From an uncultured Bacteroidales bacterium (GTDB taxonomy: Bacteria; Bacteroidota; Bacteroidia; Bacteroidales; P3), in NCBI GenBank assembly GCA_937910265.1, contig CALEPD010000177.1:1-7627 (forward strand): DNA of 7,627 nt, in the 5' to 3' direction. Positions 1 to 5,964 of the stretch are shown here, piece after piece. A program made the translations under genes and the position numbers. The notes beneath the pieces are model-generated. The model ran no database searches and was not told where the DNA came from. It worked only from the letters and a program-made list of their open reading frames with translations. Within the stretch, counting starts at the first letter, position 1, and each line of letters starts with the position of its first letter.

Positions 1-77
1 GGGTCGTGGGGTTTTGTTGTCTATAGTTGTTGCAAAGGCATCGTTATGTCAGTTATGTCAACCGGTATGTGTGAGGC
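1..77. other. Left-edge non-coding segment beyond the pepD terminator
   Basis: This stretch lies downstream of the pepD terminator and I see no convincing gene in it. The short open frames that cross it run through the terminator hairpin or antisense to pepD and show no recognisable protein. Its only visible structure is a perfect 9-bp tandem repeat, listed separately. It is probably the intergenic space before the next gene to the left, which lies outside the window. Confidence 0.5.
43..60. repeat. 9-bp perfect tandem direct repeat (GTTATGTCA x2)
   Basis: GTTATGTCA occurs twice head to tail at 43-51 and 52-60. It sits in non-coding DNA about 18 bases beyond the poly-A/U tract of the pepD terminator. 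Such a short tandem could be a regulator binding site for a gene to the left, or chance; nothing in the window decides between these. Confidence 0.4.
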
Positions 78-112
78 AAAAAAAAAGAAGCCGACCTCAT
101 TGGCGGCTTCTT
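78..112 (-). terminator. Intrinsic terminator of pepD
   Basis: Read on the minus strand, arms AAGAAGCCG (104-112) and CGGCTTCTT (85-93) pair perfectly over 9 bp around a 10-nt loop that can add a few more GC pairs. The hairpin is followed by an uninterrupted run of U (78-86 plus arm). It starts about 22 nt after the pepD stop codon. On the plus strand the same hairpin is followed by only TTTTG, so it works best as the pepD terminator but might act weakly in both directions. Confidence 0.9.
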
Positions 113-133
113 TTGTAGGGTGGCATTTATATG

Positions 134-1585
134 CTATTTGGTTGGAATTGCTTCCAATACAGCAACTAAATAATCGTAGAATTTCTGTGTGCTGGGGATG
201 TTGCAACGTTCATCCGGGCTGTGTGGGTTGTTGAGTGTGGGTCCAAATGAAATCATTTCCATTTCAGGATAGGTTCCACCGAGCAAACCGCATTCCAGAC
301 CGGCGTGAATAGCCATAATGGCGGGCTCTTTGCCATATAGGTTGTTGTACACCTCTTTCATGGTTTTCAAGAGCGAGCTTTCCATGTTGGGTTTCCAACC
401 GGGATACGCACCGGTAAGGTCGCATGTACCGCCAGCCAATTCGGCAAGGCATACAAGGCGTTCGGCAAGTGCTTCCTTGGCAGTGTCTACACTTGAGCGG
501 AGCAGTGCTTTGATTACAAATTCACCATTAATGGTGTTGAGGGTGGCTACGTTGAGTGAGGTCTCCACAAGGCCTTCCATATCGCGGCTCATACGGATTA
601 CACCGTTCGGAACAACCATGACGACGTTGATGATAGTCTGGGTGTCGGCTTCGCTCATTACCTGTTGAGGCATTTCAGTCTCTTCGTATTTCATGAAGAA
701 ATCGGGCTCGACCGAACCGATTTCTTTCTTAATCCATCCGGCAACTTTGTCAAACTCGTTCAGGATACATTCCTTGTGGGCTTTAGGCATGGCAAAGGTG
801 AGGTTGGCGTCGCGCGGTATGGCGTTGCGGAGGCTGCCACCTTCAACTTCGATTAAACGTACGCCGCATTCGGCTACCCAACGCATGTGGCGGAACAACA
901 GTTTGTTTGCATTGGCTCTTCCGGTGTTGATGTCCATTCCCGAATGGCCGCCTTTCAGTCCACCAATGGTGAGTTTGTATGCACAATAGTCAGCGGGGAC
1001 GTTTTCCATCTTGTATGCAAATTTCATGGTAGCGTCGATACCGCCGGCGCAGCCAACGTATAATTCGCCTTCAGTTTCGCTGTCGAGGTTGAGCAGGAAT
1101 TCGCCTTGGAGTTCTCCGGCTTTCAGGCCGAAGGCACCTGTCATGCCGGTTTCTTCGTCAGTGGTGAGGAGGGCTTCGATGGGGCCGTGCTTCATGGTTT
1201 TGCTCTCAAGAACAGCCATTGCTGCGGCTACGCCCATTCCGTTGTCGGCACCCAAGGTGGTGTCACATGCATATACCCAATCTCCAACAATTTTGGTCTC
1301 GATGGGGTCCTTGAGGAAATCATGAACTTTGCCGGCTCTTGCTTGGGGTACCATGTCGATGTGAGCTTGAAGTACCACAGGGCGGCGGTTTTCCATGCCG
1401 GGAGTGGCAGGTTTGCGCATAATGATATTGCCAACTTCGTCTACTTTACATTCAATATTGCGTTCTTTTGCCCAGTTTACTAAGAAATCACGTACTGCAT
1501 CTTCGTGTTTCGAAGGACGGGGACATTGTGTCAAGGAATAAAAATTATTCCATAAATCTTTGGGCTCTAAATCTTTAATAGTCAT
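134..1585 (-). CDS. pepD: Aminoacyl-histidine dipeptidase (cytosolic non-specific dipeptidase, M20 family)
   Basis: A zinc-dependent cytosolic peptidase that hydrolyses Xaa-His and other dipeptides, the last step of peptide use. At 483 residues it is full length for the PepD family (about 485). Visible M20 motifs are VVLQAHIDMVPQ (H75, D77), TTLGADNG (bridging D114), TTDEETG (catalytic/metal pair E144-E145), LNLDSE (D168) and the C-terminal HAGLECG (H427) and NPHSPDER (H455, probably the last metal ligand). Assigning each residue a role is by family analogy. There is no signal peptide, which fits a cytosolic enzyme. The ATG at 1583-1585 is chosen because the family N-terminus ('LEPKDLWNNFYSLTQCPRPS') begins there and a Bacteroidetes-like -7 box lies about 45 nt upstream. 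It is transcribed alone: own promoter, own terminator. Confidence 0.97.
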   Translation of the reverse strand: MTIKDLEPKDLWNNFYSLTQCPRPSKHEDAVRDFLVNWAKERNIECKVDEVGNIIMRKPATPGMENRRPVVLQAHIDMVPQARAGKVHDFLKDPIETKIVGDWVYACDTTLGADNGMGVAAAMAVLESKTMKHGPIEALLTTDEETGMTGAFGLKAGELQGEFLLNLDSETEGELYVGCAGGIDATMKFAYKMENVPADYCAYKLTIGGLKGGHSGMDINTGRANANKLLFRHMRWVAECGVRLIEVEGGSLRNAIPRDANLTFAMPKAHKECILNEFDKVAGWIKKEIGSVEPDFFMKYEETEMPQQVMSEADTQTIINVVMVVPNGVIRMSRDMEGLVETSLNVATLNTINGEFVIKALLRSSVDTAKEALAERLVCLAELAGGTCDLTGAYPGWKPNMESSLLKTMKEVYNNLYGKEPAIMAIHAGLECGLLGGTYPEMEMISFGPTLNNPHSPDERCNIPSTQKFYDYLVAVLEAIPTK

Positions 1586-1630
1586 AGTAATGTTGGTATT
1601 AGTTTATAATTGAATTTTCTTTCTAGAGTG

Positions 1631-1638
1631 CGAAGATA
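1631..1638 (-). promoter_or_regulatory. Candidate -7 promoter box for pepD
   Basis: On the minus strand TATCTTCG followed by C matches the Bacteroidetes -7 consensus TAnnTTTG with one mismatch. It would give a leader of roughly 40 nt before the pepD ATG. No good TTTG-type -33 element is seen at the usual spacing, so this is a moderate-confidence call. Confidence 0.4.
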
Positions 1639-1650
1639 CGATTTTTTTAT

Positions 1651-1672
1651 GACAATTGCGGCCGTTTTTGTC
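1651..1672. repeat. Imperfect inverted repeat between the 207-aa gene and pepD
   Basis: GACAA (1651-1655) and TTGTC (1668-1672) flank the self-complementary hexamer CGGCCG (1659-1664), giving a small dyad that overlaps the stop codon of the upstream minus-strand gene. Read on the minus strand it is followed by an A-rich run, not U, so it is a poor intrinsic terminator. It might be an operator or a weak mRNA 3' hairpin. Confidence 0.3.
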
Positions 1673-2294
1673 AGATGGTGTACATTTTTTTATGATTGGC
1701 AAAGTTGATGCAGTCGATAATGCCGATGAAGTCACGTTGCATTTTTTTGTTTTCGCGTTGCGACAGCTCTTTGCCGTTTAGGGTGATGTGTTCGGGTTCG
1801 GTGAGATCAATCAGGTTTATTTGAGTGTTGTTTAACCGGAGCGCGGCGATTTGATGGCGCCGTTTGGTTTGCAGAATGTCATACTCGTCAGTGAACATTG
1901 TCGAGAAAAAAAAATCATCACCAATCTTCTTTAGTTTGTTCACCACATTGGCACCTTTCAGAATGAGTATTTTATTGTATTTTTTGAACAGATCCAATTG
2001 GCCGGGATTTTTGTTCGACTTCATCGAGATGTTGTCGATAAGGTAATAGCTGATATGGTGCACCGAACTGTAGTACGAGTAGTAAGGGAGTGGGTCGGGC
2101 TCATTTTCCGTTGTGCTTTTTGTGTTGATGGGAGTGAAGTCGATGGCATCTTGCCGTACAAAATGTATGTTGTAGATTTTGTTCAGTGACGCCGCCAATT
2201 CGTATCCGGGCAAATCAATGTTCCACAAAATGGCAGTTACATCCTTCAAAAGCTCGGAATCGTCGATAAAATCAAGGGTCTCCTTAGAATGCAT
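1671..2294 (-). CDS. Uncharacterised protein, distantly IPExxxVDY-like
   Basis: Function unknown. A 207-residue soluble, charged protein with no signal peptide or membrane segment. Its arrangement resembles the small Bacteroidetes proteins called the IPExxxVDY family: an N-terminal 'ILWNIDLPGYELAASLNKI' stretch like the family's 'DYRLAxxLN' region, a middle tyrosine-rich strand (YYSYYSSVHHISYYLIDN), then 'ILILKGANVVNKLKKIGDDFFF' where the family has its LxPExxxxDYFL signature. The signature itself is not conserved, so this is a tentative alignment by eye. The gene is probably real: its ATG (2292-2294) overlaps the 3' end of the radical SAM gene by 11 nt, indicating an operon and likely translational coupling. 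No terminator with a U-tract is seen after the stop. Confidence 0.75.
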   Translation of the reverse strand: MHSKETLDFIDDSELLKDVTAILWNIDLPGYELAASLNKIYNIHFVRQDAIDFTPINTKSTTENEPDPLPYYSYYSSVHHISYYLIDNISMKSNKNPGQLDLFKKYNKILILKGANVVNKLKKIGDDFFFSTMFTDEYDILQTKRRHQIAALRLNNTQINLIDLTEPEHITLNGKELSQRENKKMQRDFIGIIDCINFANHKKMYTI

Positions 2295-3180
2295 CTTGTT
2301 TGGTGAAATTAGGTTTGTAATGGTTATGTGAATTCAAGTCTTGAATCCATCCGTTATGGAATCCAAGTTCATGGAAATAACTTGTTATTGTCTCATATTC
2401 GTCCCTGTTCAGGGTTCGTCTCAATGGCTCGGGCAGTGTGAGCCCTTTGGGAGGGAAGTATTGTGCCATCAGAGAGATATGTATGTTGGTCGAAAGATTT
2501 TCCGCAATGGATTCCAGCACACGTTTTGAATTGTCTACATGGTTTGGAAGCACCAGGTGGCGGATAATCATGCCTTGAATGGCCGAACCCTTCTCGTCGG
2601 TTATTAGCGGTGAGCCTTTTTGGTAATACATCTCCCGAAGGCTTTCAAGTGCTTTCTCAGGGTAATTGTATGCGTGCGAGTATTGAAAGGCAATGTTAGG
2701 GTCGGCATATTTGTAGTCGGGCAGATACACGTCAATGTACTGAGCTATTTTGCGTAATTGTTCCGGCGAGTCGTACCCATTGCTGTTGTATACCACGGTA
2801 GGGTAGAACCCCTTTGAATGCAGCCGCTCCATCAGTTCGGGAATGATGTCGATATAGTGTGAGGGGCTTACGAGACCTATTCTATTGTCACAGGCAGGCA
2901 ACAATTCAGCTATACGCGCAACAGCCTCTTCGATAGTGTGATAGAATATAAGCTCAGGATTCACTTCACGGCAGCTGATGTCATGATTTTGACAATAGCA
3001 GCACCTGAGGTTGCAATGGGCAAAGAAAATATTACAAATGCCCGATATCCCGCTTATTGGAGGTTCCTCTCCCTTGTGTATGCATATTGAGGCAATTTCT
3101 GCGCTGCGTGATGCGTTGCAGTATCCTGAATCTGTTATGCGGTTGATGTTGCATTGTCGGGGACAATTGGTACAATTCAT
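2284..3180 (-). CDS. Radical SAM protein, PflX-like (COG1313 type)
   Basis: A 298-residue member of the pyruvate-formate-lyase-activase-like radical SAM group. C56-NLR-C60-CY-C63 is the CX3CX2C motif that binds the 4Fe-4S cluster used to cleave S-adenosylmethionine. The N-terminus carries further cysteines (C3, C6, C10, C21; 'MNCTNCPRQC') typical of PflX proteins and likely to bind iron or a second cluster. Family features 'EEPPISG..G...IFFAHCNLRCCYCQN' follow in order. The target protein or substrate is unknown. I chose the ATG at 3178-3180 because the family begins at the CxxCPRxC motif and a -7 box lies just upstream; the frame stays open to an ATG at 3343-3345, which would add 55 unlike residues. 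It overlaps the downstream 207-aa gene. Confidence 0.9.
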   Translation of the reverse strand: MNCTNCPRQCNINRITDSGYCNASRSAEIASICIHKGEEPPISGISGICNIFFAHCNLRCCYCQNHDISCREVNPELIFYHTIEEAVARIAELLPACDNRIGLVSPSHYIDIIPELMERLHSKGFYPTVVYNSNGYDSPEQLRKIAQYIDVYLPDYKYADPNIAFQYSHAYNYPEKALESLREMYYQKGSPLITDEKGSAIQGMIIRHLVLPNHVDNSKRVLESIAENLSTNIHISLMAQYFPPKGLTLPEPLRRTLNRDEYETITSYFHELGFHNGWIQDLNSHNHYKPNFTKQDAF

Positions 3181-3184
3181 TTTG

Positions 3185-3192
3185 CAAATATA
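3185..3192 (-). promoter_or_regulatory. -7 promoter box directly at the radical SAM start (possibly leaderless)
   Basis: On the minus strand TATATTTG followed by C is an exact match to the Bacteroidetes TAnnTTTG(C) -7 element. Only four bases (CAAA) separate it from the ATG at 3180, so transcription would be expected to start at or next to the start codon and give a leaderless or nearly leaderless mRNA. No clear -33 TTTG is seen. Confidence 0.5.
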
Positions 3193-3267
3193 CGTTTTTT
3201 TTATGATATGCGAATATTCTTTTTGCGTGGCACGGGCAAATCCGTTCCGCATCATTTTGATGTGCTG

Positions 3268-3336
3268 CACTTGCCTAATCCAAGTCGCTCCTGTCGCTTC
3301 CATTTGTTGTGCGATCTGTTGATAAACAGGCAAGTG
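3268..3336. repeat. 9-bp inverted repeat, 51-nt spacer
   Basis: CACTTGCCT (3268-3276) and AGGCAAGTG (3328-3336) are perfectly complementary. A shorter nested pair, TCGC (3294-3297) and GCGA (3311-3314), lies inside. The position in a divergent promoter region allows a structured leader or a pair of operator half-sites, but the spacer is long and it may be chance or a remnant. Confidence 0.35.
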
Positions 3337-3425
3337 CCGGATCAATGCCCCAAAAACCTAAATCACCATTGCGCCGACGCGGCAAACAACAATTGTGAAA
3401 ACAATCTATTTATGGAAATTATTCG

Positions 3426-3433
3426 TATTTTTG
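3426..3433 (+). promoter_or_regulatory. -7 promoter box of the HD phosphohydrolase gene
   Basis: TATTTTTG followed by C matches the Bacteroidetes -7 consensus TAnnTTTG(C). It lies 21 nt before the ATG at 3455, giving a short leader of about 15-17 nt and supporting that start. No obvious -33 element is present at the expected distance. Confidence 0.5.
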
Positions 3434-3454
3434 CAAAATCAAATCGTTTGTTGA

Positions 3455-5476
3455 ATGAACCGAATACTGTCTGCATTGGTAAAGTATCAAGCCTCCTTGT
3501 ACAAACTTTTTCTATTGTTGGTGGCTTCAGTGTTGCTGCTGTTGATGTTTCCTCATCAGCAGAAAGAAACCCACTACAATTATTCCGTAGGCGCGTTCTG
3601 GATGGGGGAGGACTTGGTGGCTCCATTCGATTTTGTGGTCTCCAAAACCCAGTCCGAGTTAGACCAAGAGATTGCCAGGGCAAAATCCAACATGTTGCTC
3701 TACTACACCATCGACACCACCGCCCATGTCAGGGCTCTGGACAATGCCTCGGTATTGTTCCACGAAAATCCGGTCAAACTCAAAAATGCCAAGAAAACCA
3801 TCGACAGCATCTACAACCGCGGTTATATCGAATTTCCTGATGACGAATACGATATCAACAAATATACCATTGTCGTGCTCGACGGCAATGTCGGCTCCGA
3901 GCACCGCTCAAGCGAATTTGTCACGCCCCACGATGTGTTCAACCGCCTGTTGGTCGACAGCGTGTTGGTCCCCAGTGTCTGTTTCGACCCAATCCGCACC
4001 AAATTGGAATTCGATTCTCGCATGTCTCAAATCCGCACCTCAACAAGCATGATGCTTGCGGGGCAACCCATTATCTCGCGGGGTGAGTATATCTCAGAGG
4101 AAAAAGCTCGCATACTGAACTCGCTTGACTTGGAACGCTCAAAACGAATCTATGCCGACTACCACCCACTGGGTTGGGGCGTTGGTCAGATTATGCTCTT
4201 CATCATTGCTTTTTTGGCGCTTTACATGTTCATGAAAATCACCAACCATCCCATTCTCGATGACAACAGAAAACTCACCTTTGTTGTCACCATCATTATG
4301 TTCATGGCGGGCATCACCTCCCTGTTGGTCAACACCAACCCCGAATGGGTATTGTTGGCTCCACTTTGCATTGCACCCATCCTGATGAGAATCTTTTTCG
4401 ATATGCGTGTGGCGCTCTACATCCATCTCACCACAGTGATTATTCTGGGAAACATGGTTCCAAACAGCTTCGAATTCATCTTCTATCAGCTTGTCACAGG
4501 TATGATGTCGCTCATCACTGTCAAGAATTTTGAAAGCCGCGGCAAATTCTTCCTGGTGGCATTGGTAATCTTCTTAACCTATTCCTTGATCTATATAGCA
4601 GGCATCTTGAGTCAGGATACATACCTTTCAGGACTCGATTTCAACCGTTTTGTGATATTTTTCCTCAATGCCATACTCACATTGCTCTCATATCCTCTGA
4701 TATACCTCTTCGAACACCTCTTCGGTTTCACCACCGACCTCACCCTGCTCGAAATTTCCTCCACCAATACACCCGCCTTGCGCACCCTTTCCCGTCAGGC
4801 TCCCGGCACATTCCAGCATTCCATGCAAGTCTCCAATCTCTCCGAAGATTTAATCAACGAAATTGGCGGCAATGCCCTTCTTGCTAAAGTGGGCGGTTTG
4901 TACCACGATATCGGCAAAACAGCGGCACCACTCTATTTCACCGAAAACCAAAATACCGATTTCAATCCCCACAACGACCTCGAATACGACGAGAGCGCTT
5001 TGATAATCACCAACCATGTGAAAGATGGCATCGACTTGGGGCGCAAATACCATTTGCCGCCTGCTGTTATCGACTTTATCCGCACACATCATGGCACTAC
5101 CTATACAGGCTATTTTTATGCCAAGCAAAAACTCAAACACCCCGACGGAATGTTCGACGAAAGTGTTTTCCAATATCCAGGCCCAACGCCCTATTCCCGC
5201 GAAACTGCTGTCGTTATGCTTGTAGATAGTGTCGAGGCCGCTTGTAAGAGCCTCAAAAATCCTGACAAGGAAAAACTTCACGCTTTGGTCGATTCGGTTA
5301 TCGATGGTAAAATACGCGACAACCAATTGAATAATTGTGATATAACATTCAGCGACATTACCAAAATCCGACGCTTCCTTAAAGACAAGATGGTAAGCAT
5401 CTATCATGTTCGAGTAGCCTATCCAACCATCGCATCCGATGCTCCTCACGAAAAACAATCGTCCGACAAACAATAG
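3455..5476 (+). CDS. pgpH: 7TM-HD family membrane phosphohydrolase, probable cyclic-di-AMP phosphodiesterase (PgpH type)
   Basis: A 673-residue inner-membrane enzyme. Order of parts: an N-terminal membrane anchor (about residues 16-33), an extracytoplasmic 7TMR-HDED-type region (about 40-230, beginning 'APFDFVVSKTQSELDQEI' and ending 'GQPIISRGEYIS'), a block of about seven transmembrane helices (about 242-440), and a cytoplasmic HD domain. The HD metal ligands are all in place: H455 (APGTFQHS), H484-D485 (YHDIGK), H521 (NHV), H545-H546 (THHGT) and D591 (MLVDSVEA). The family hydrolyses c-di-AMP to pApA, so the gene probably controls c-di-AMP level and through it potassium and envelope homeostasis; that role is inferred from homologues. 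The HD domain and its motif spacing are close to PgpH. Monocistronic, with its own promoter box and a strong terminator. The gene symbol is by homology only. Confidence 0.93.
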   Translation: MNRILSALVKYQASLYKLFLLLVASVLLLLMFPHQQKETHYNYSVGAFWMGEDLVAPFDFVVSKTQSELDQEIARAKSNMLLYYTIDTTAHVRALDNASVLFHENPVKLKNAKKTIDSIYNRGYIEFPDDEYDINKYTIVVLDGNVGSEHRSSEFVTPHDVFNRLLVDSVLVPSVCFDPIRTKLEFDSRMSQIRTSTSMMLAGQPIISRGEYISEEKARILNSLDLERSKRIYADYHPLGWGVGQIMLFIIAFLALYMFMKITNHPILDDNRKLTFVVTIIMFMAGITSLLVNTNPEWVLLAPLCIAPILMRIFFDMRVALYIHLTTVIILGNMVPNSFEFIFYQLVTGMMSLITVKNFESRGKFFLVALVIFLTYSLIYIAGILSQDTYLSGLDFNRFVIFFLNAILTLLSYPLIYLFEHLFGFTTDLTLLEISSTNTPALRTLSRQAPGTFQHSMQVSNLSEDLINEIGGNALLAKVGGLYHDIGKTAAPLYFTENQNTDFNPHNDLEYDESALIITNHVKDGIDLGRKYHLPPAVIDFIRTHHGTTYTGYFYAKQKLKHPDGMFDESVFQYPGPTPYSRETAVVMLVDSVEAACKSLKNPDKEKLHALVDSVIDGKIRDNQLNNCDITFSDITKIRRFLKDKMVSIYHVRVAYPTIASDAPHEKQSSDKQ

Positions 5477-5504
5477 AAGAAAGCGCCCAACGGCGCTTTC
5501 TTTT
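5477..5504 (+). terminator. Intrinsic terminator of the HD phosphohydrolase gene
   Basis: AAGAAAGCGCC (5477-5487) and GGCGCTTTCTT (5492-5502) form a perfect 11-bp stem with a CAAC tetraloop, ending in TTTTG. The stem begins at the base after the TAG stop codon. Because the left arm is A-rich, the hairpin could also stop transcription arriving from the right. Confidence 0.9.
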
Positions 5505-5718
5505 GTTTCCGCAATAGCTCTCTTTCTCAAAAAGTATTTTTACTTTTGAACCACAAAGTATAAAAACCCGTTGGCGGAATTAAAACATCAAAATTATGTA
5601 CCAAAAAATCAAAAAAAAGTCACCGTGATGGTGAGAAACGCAAAAAAAACAGTCTGTCACAGAATCAGGACGGACAGAATCCTCTGTACAAGGATAAAAA
5701 TAGAAAAGAAACATCCTG
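5505..5718 (+). other. Rhs-cassette leader region with two tiny overlapping frames
   Basis: There is no substantial gene here. The segment is A-rich with several long A runs and holds a candidate promoter box (5541-5548). An ATG at 5596 opens a 10-codon frame (MYQKIKKKSP) whose TGA overlaps the next ATG (TGATG, 5626-5630). That second frame runs 32 codons to 5726, overlapping the start of the Rhs fragment. These may be leftovers of the original, much longer Rhs open frame or an expression leader. No homology can be claimed for either peptide. Confidence 0.4.
5541..5548 (+). promoter_or_regulatory. Candidate -7 box upstream of the Rhs fragment
   Basis: TACTTTTG matches TAnnTTTG exactly. It lies about 50 nt before the first small ATG (5596) and about 180 nt before the Rhs fragment. 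The surroundings are AT-rich and no -33 TTTG is seen, so a chance match is possible. Confidence 0.3.
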
Positions 5719-5964
5719 TTGACTAACCCGACAGAAAACAGTAATCAATCGACCAAACATGCATATAAAACCGAAAATATGAACCCCATTCAACCCCTGC
5801 GGTTTTCCCCGATGACTTCCACCGGGAAAGGACGCGACTCCGAGACCGGCTACGGCTACTTCGGTGCCAGATATATGGACTACGAACTGTTGATGATGTG
5901 GCTATCTGTTGACCCGATGGCAGACAAGTACCCGAGCGTAAGCCCGTATGCCTATTGTGCCTGA
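5719..5964 (+). pseudogene. Orphan Rhs repeat-associated core fragment, cut by in-frame TGA
   Basis: An 81-residue fragment carrying the end of the Rhs core, the conserved segment that precedes the variable C-terminal toxin. 'STGKGRDSETGYGYFGARYMD' followed by 'WLSVDPMADKYPSVSPYAYCA' is near-canonical, and the expected continuation 'NPVKLVDPDGRE' resumes right after the TGA at 5962-5964, in the same frame. Homologues commonly read 'CAWNPVKLVDPDG', so the TGA most simply arose from TGG. The upstream YD-repeat shell, normally hundreds to thousands of residues, is absent: the frame is closed by TAG at 5701-5703. A TTG (5719) or, better, an ATG (5779) could start it. This is probably a displaced or decayed Rhs tip, as found in Bacteroidales genomes near intact Rhs loci. 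Non-functional unless the stop is bypassed. Confidence 0.85.

Larger units (their letters stand above)
3181..3454. other. Divergent intergenic region
   Basis: These 274 bases separate the minus-strand radical SAM gene from the plus-strand HD phosphohydrolase gene. They hold a candidate -7 box for each (3185-3192 minus, 3426-3433 plus) and a 9-bp inverted repeat (3268-3276/3328-3336). Open frames on both strands cross the region, but none begins with a recognisable protein, and they run antisense or out of frame into the flanking genes. A further near-consensus minus-strand box (TAGGTTTTTG, about 3351-3360) is noted but weak. Confidence 0.6.

Noticed and set aside
318..1483. Several plus-strand frames of 60-125 codons
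   Set aside because: All are antisense to the full-length, motif-complete pepD gene.
1641..1672. Intrinsic terminator for the 207-aa gene
   Set aside because: The dyad at 1651-1672 is followed by A-rich rather than U-rich sequence on the minus strand.
3181..3345. A 55-residue N-terminal extension of the radical SAM protein (ATG at 3343-3345)
   Set aside because: The frame is open, but the extension lacks family similarity, contains the inverted repeat and the -7 box, and the known family begins at the CxxCPRxC motif.
3351..3360. Second minus-strand promoter (TAGGTTTTTG with an upstream TTTG)
   Set aside because: It needs one extra base relative to TAnnTTTG and would give a long leader; too weak to call.
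3154..3840. A 228-codon plus-strand open frame over the intergenic region
   Set aside because: It runs out of frame through the start of the HD phosphohydrolase gene and antisense to the radical SAM N-terminus; its translation looks like random shadow sequence.
4850..5530. A 226-codon minus-strand frame antisense to the HD domain
   Set aside because: It mirrors the coding periodicity of the well-conserved HD gene and crosses its terminator hairpin; it is a shadow frame.
5962..5964. TGA as recoded tryptophan or selenocysteine
   Set aside because: The other genes in the window use ordinary stops and TGG for Trp, and no selenocysteine insertion hairpin is evident after the codon. A point mutation in a decaying cassette is simpler.
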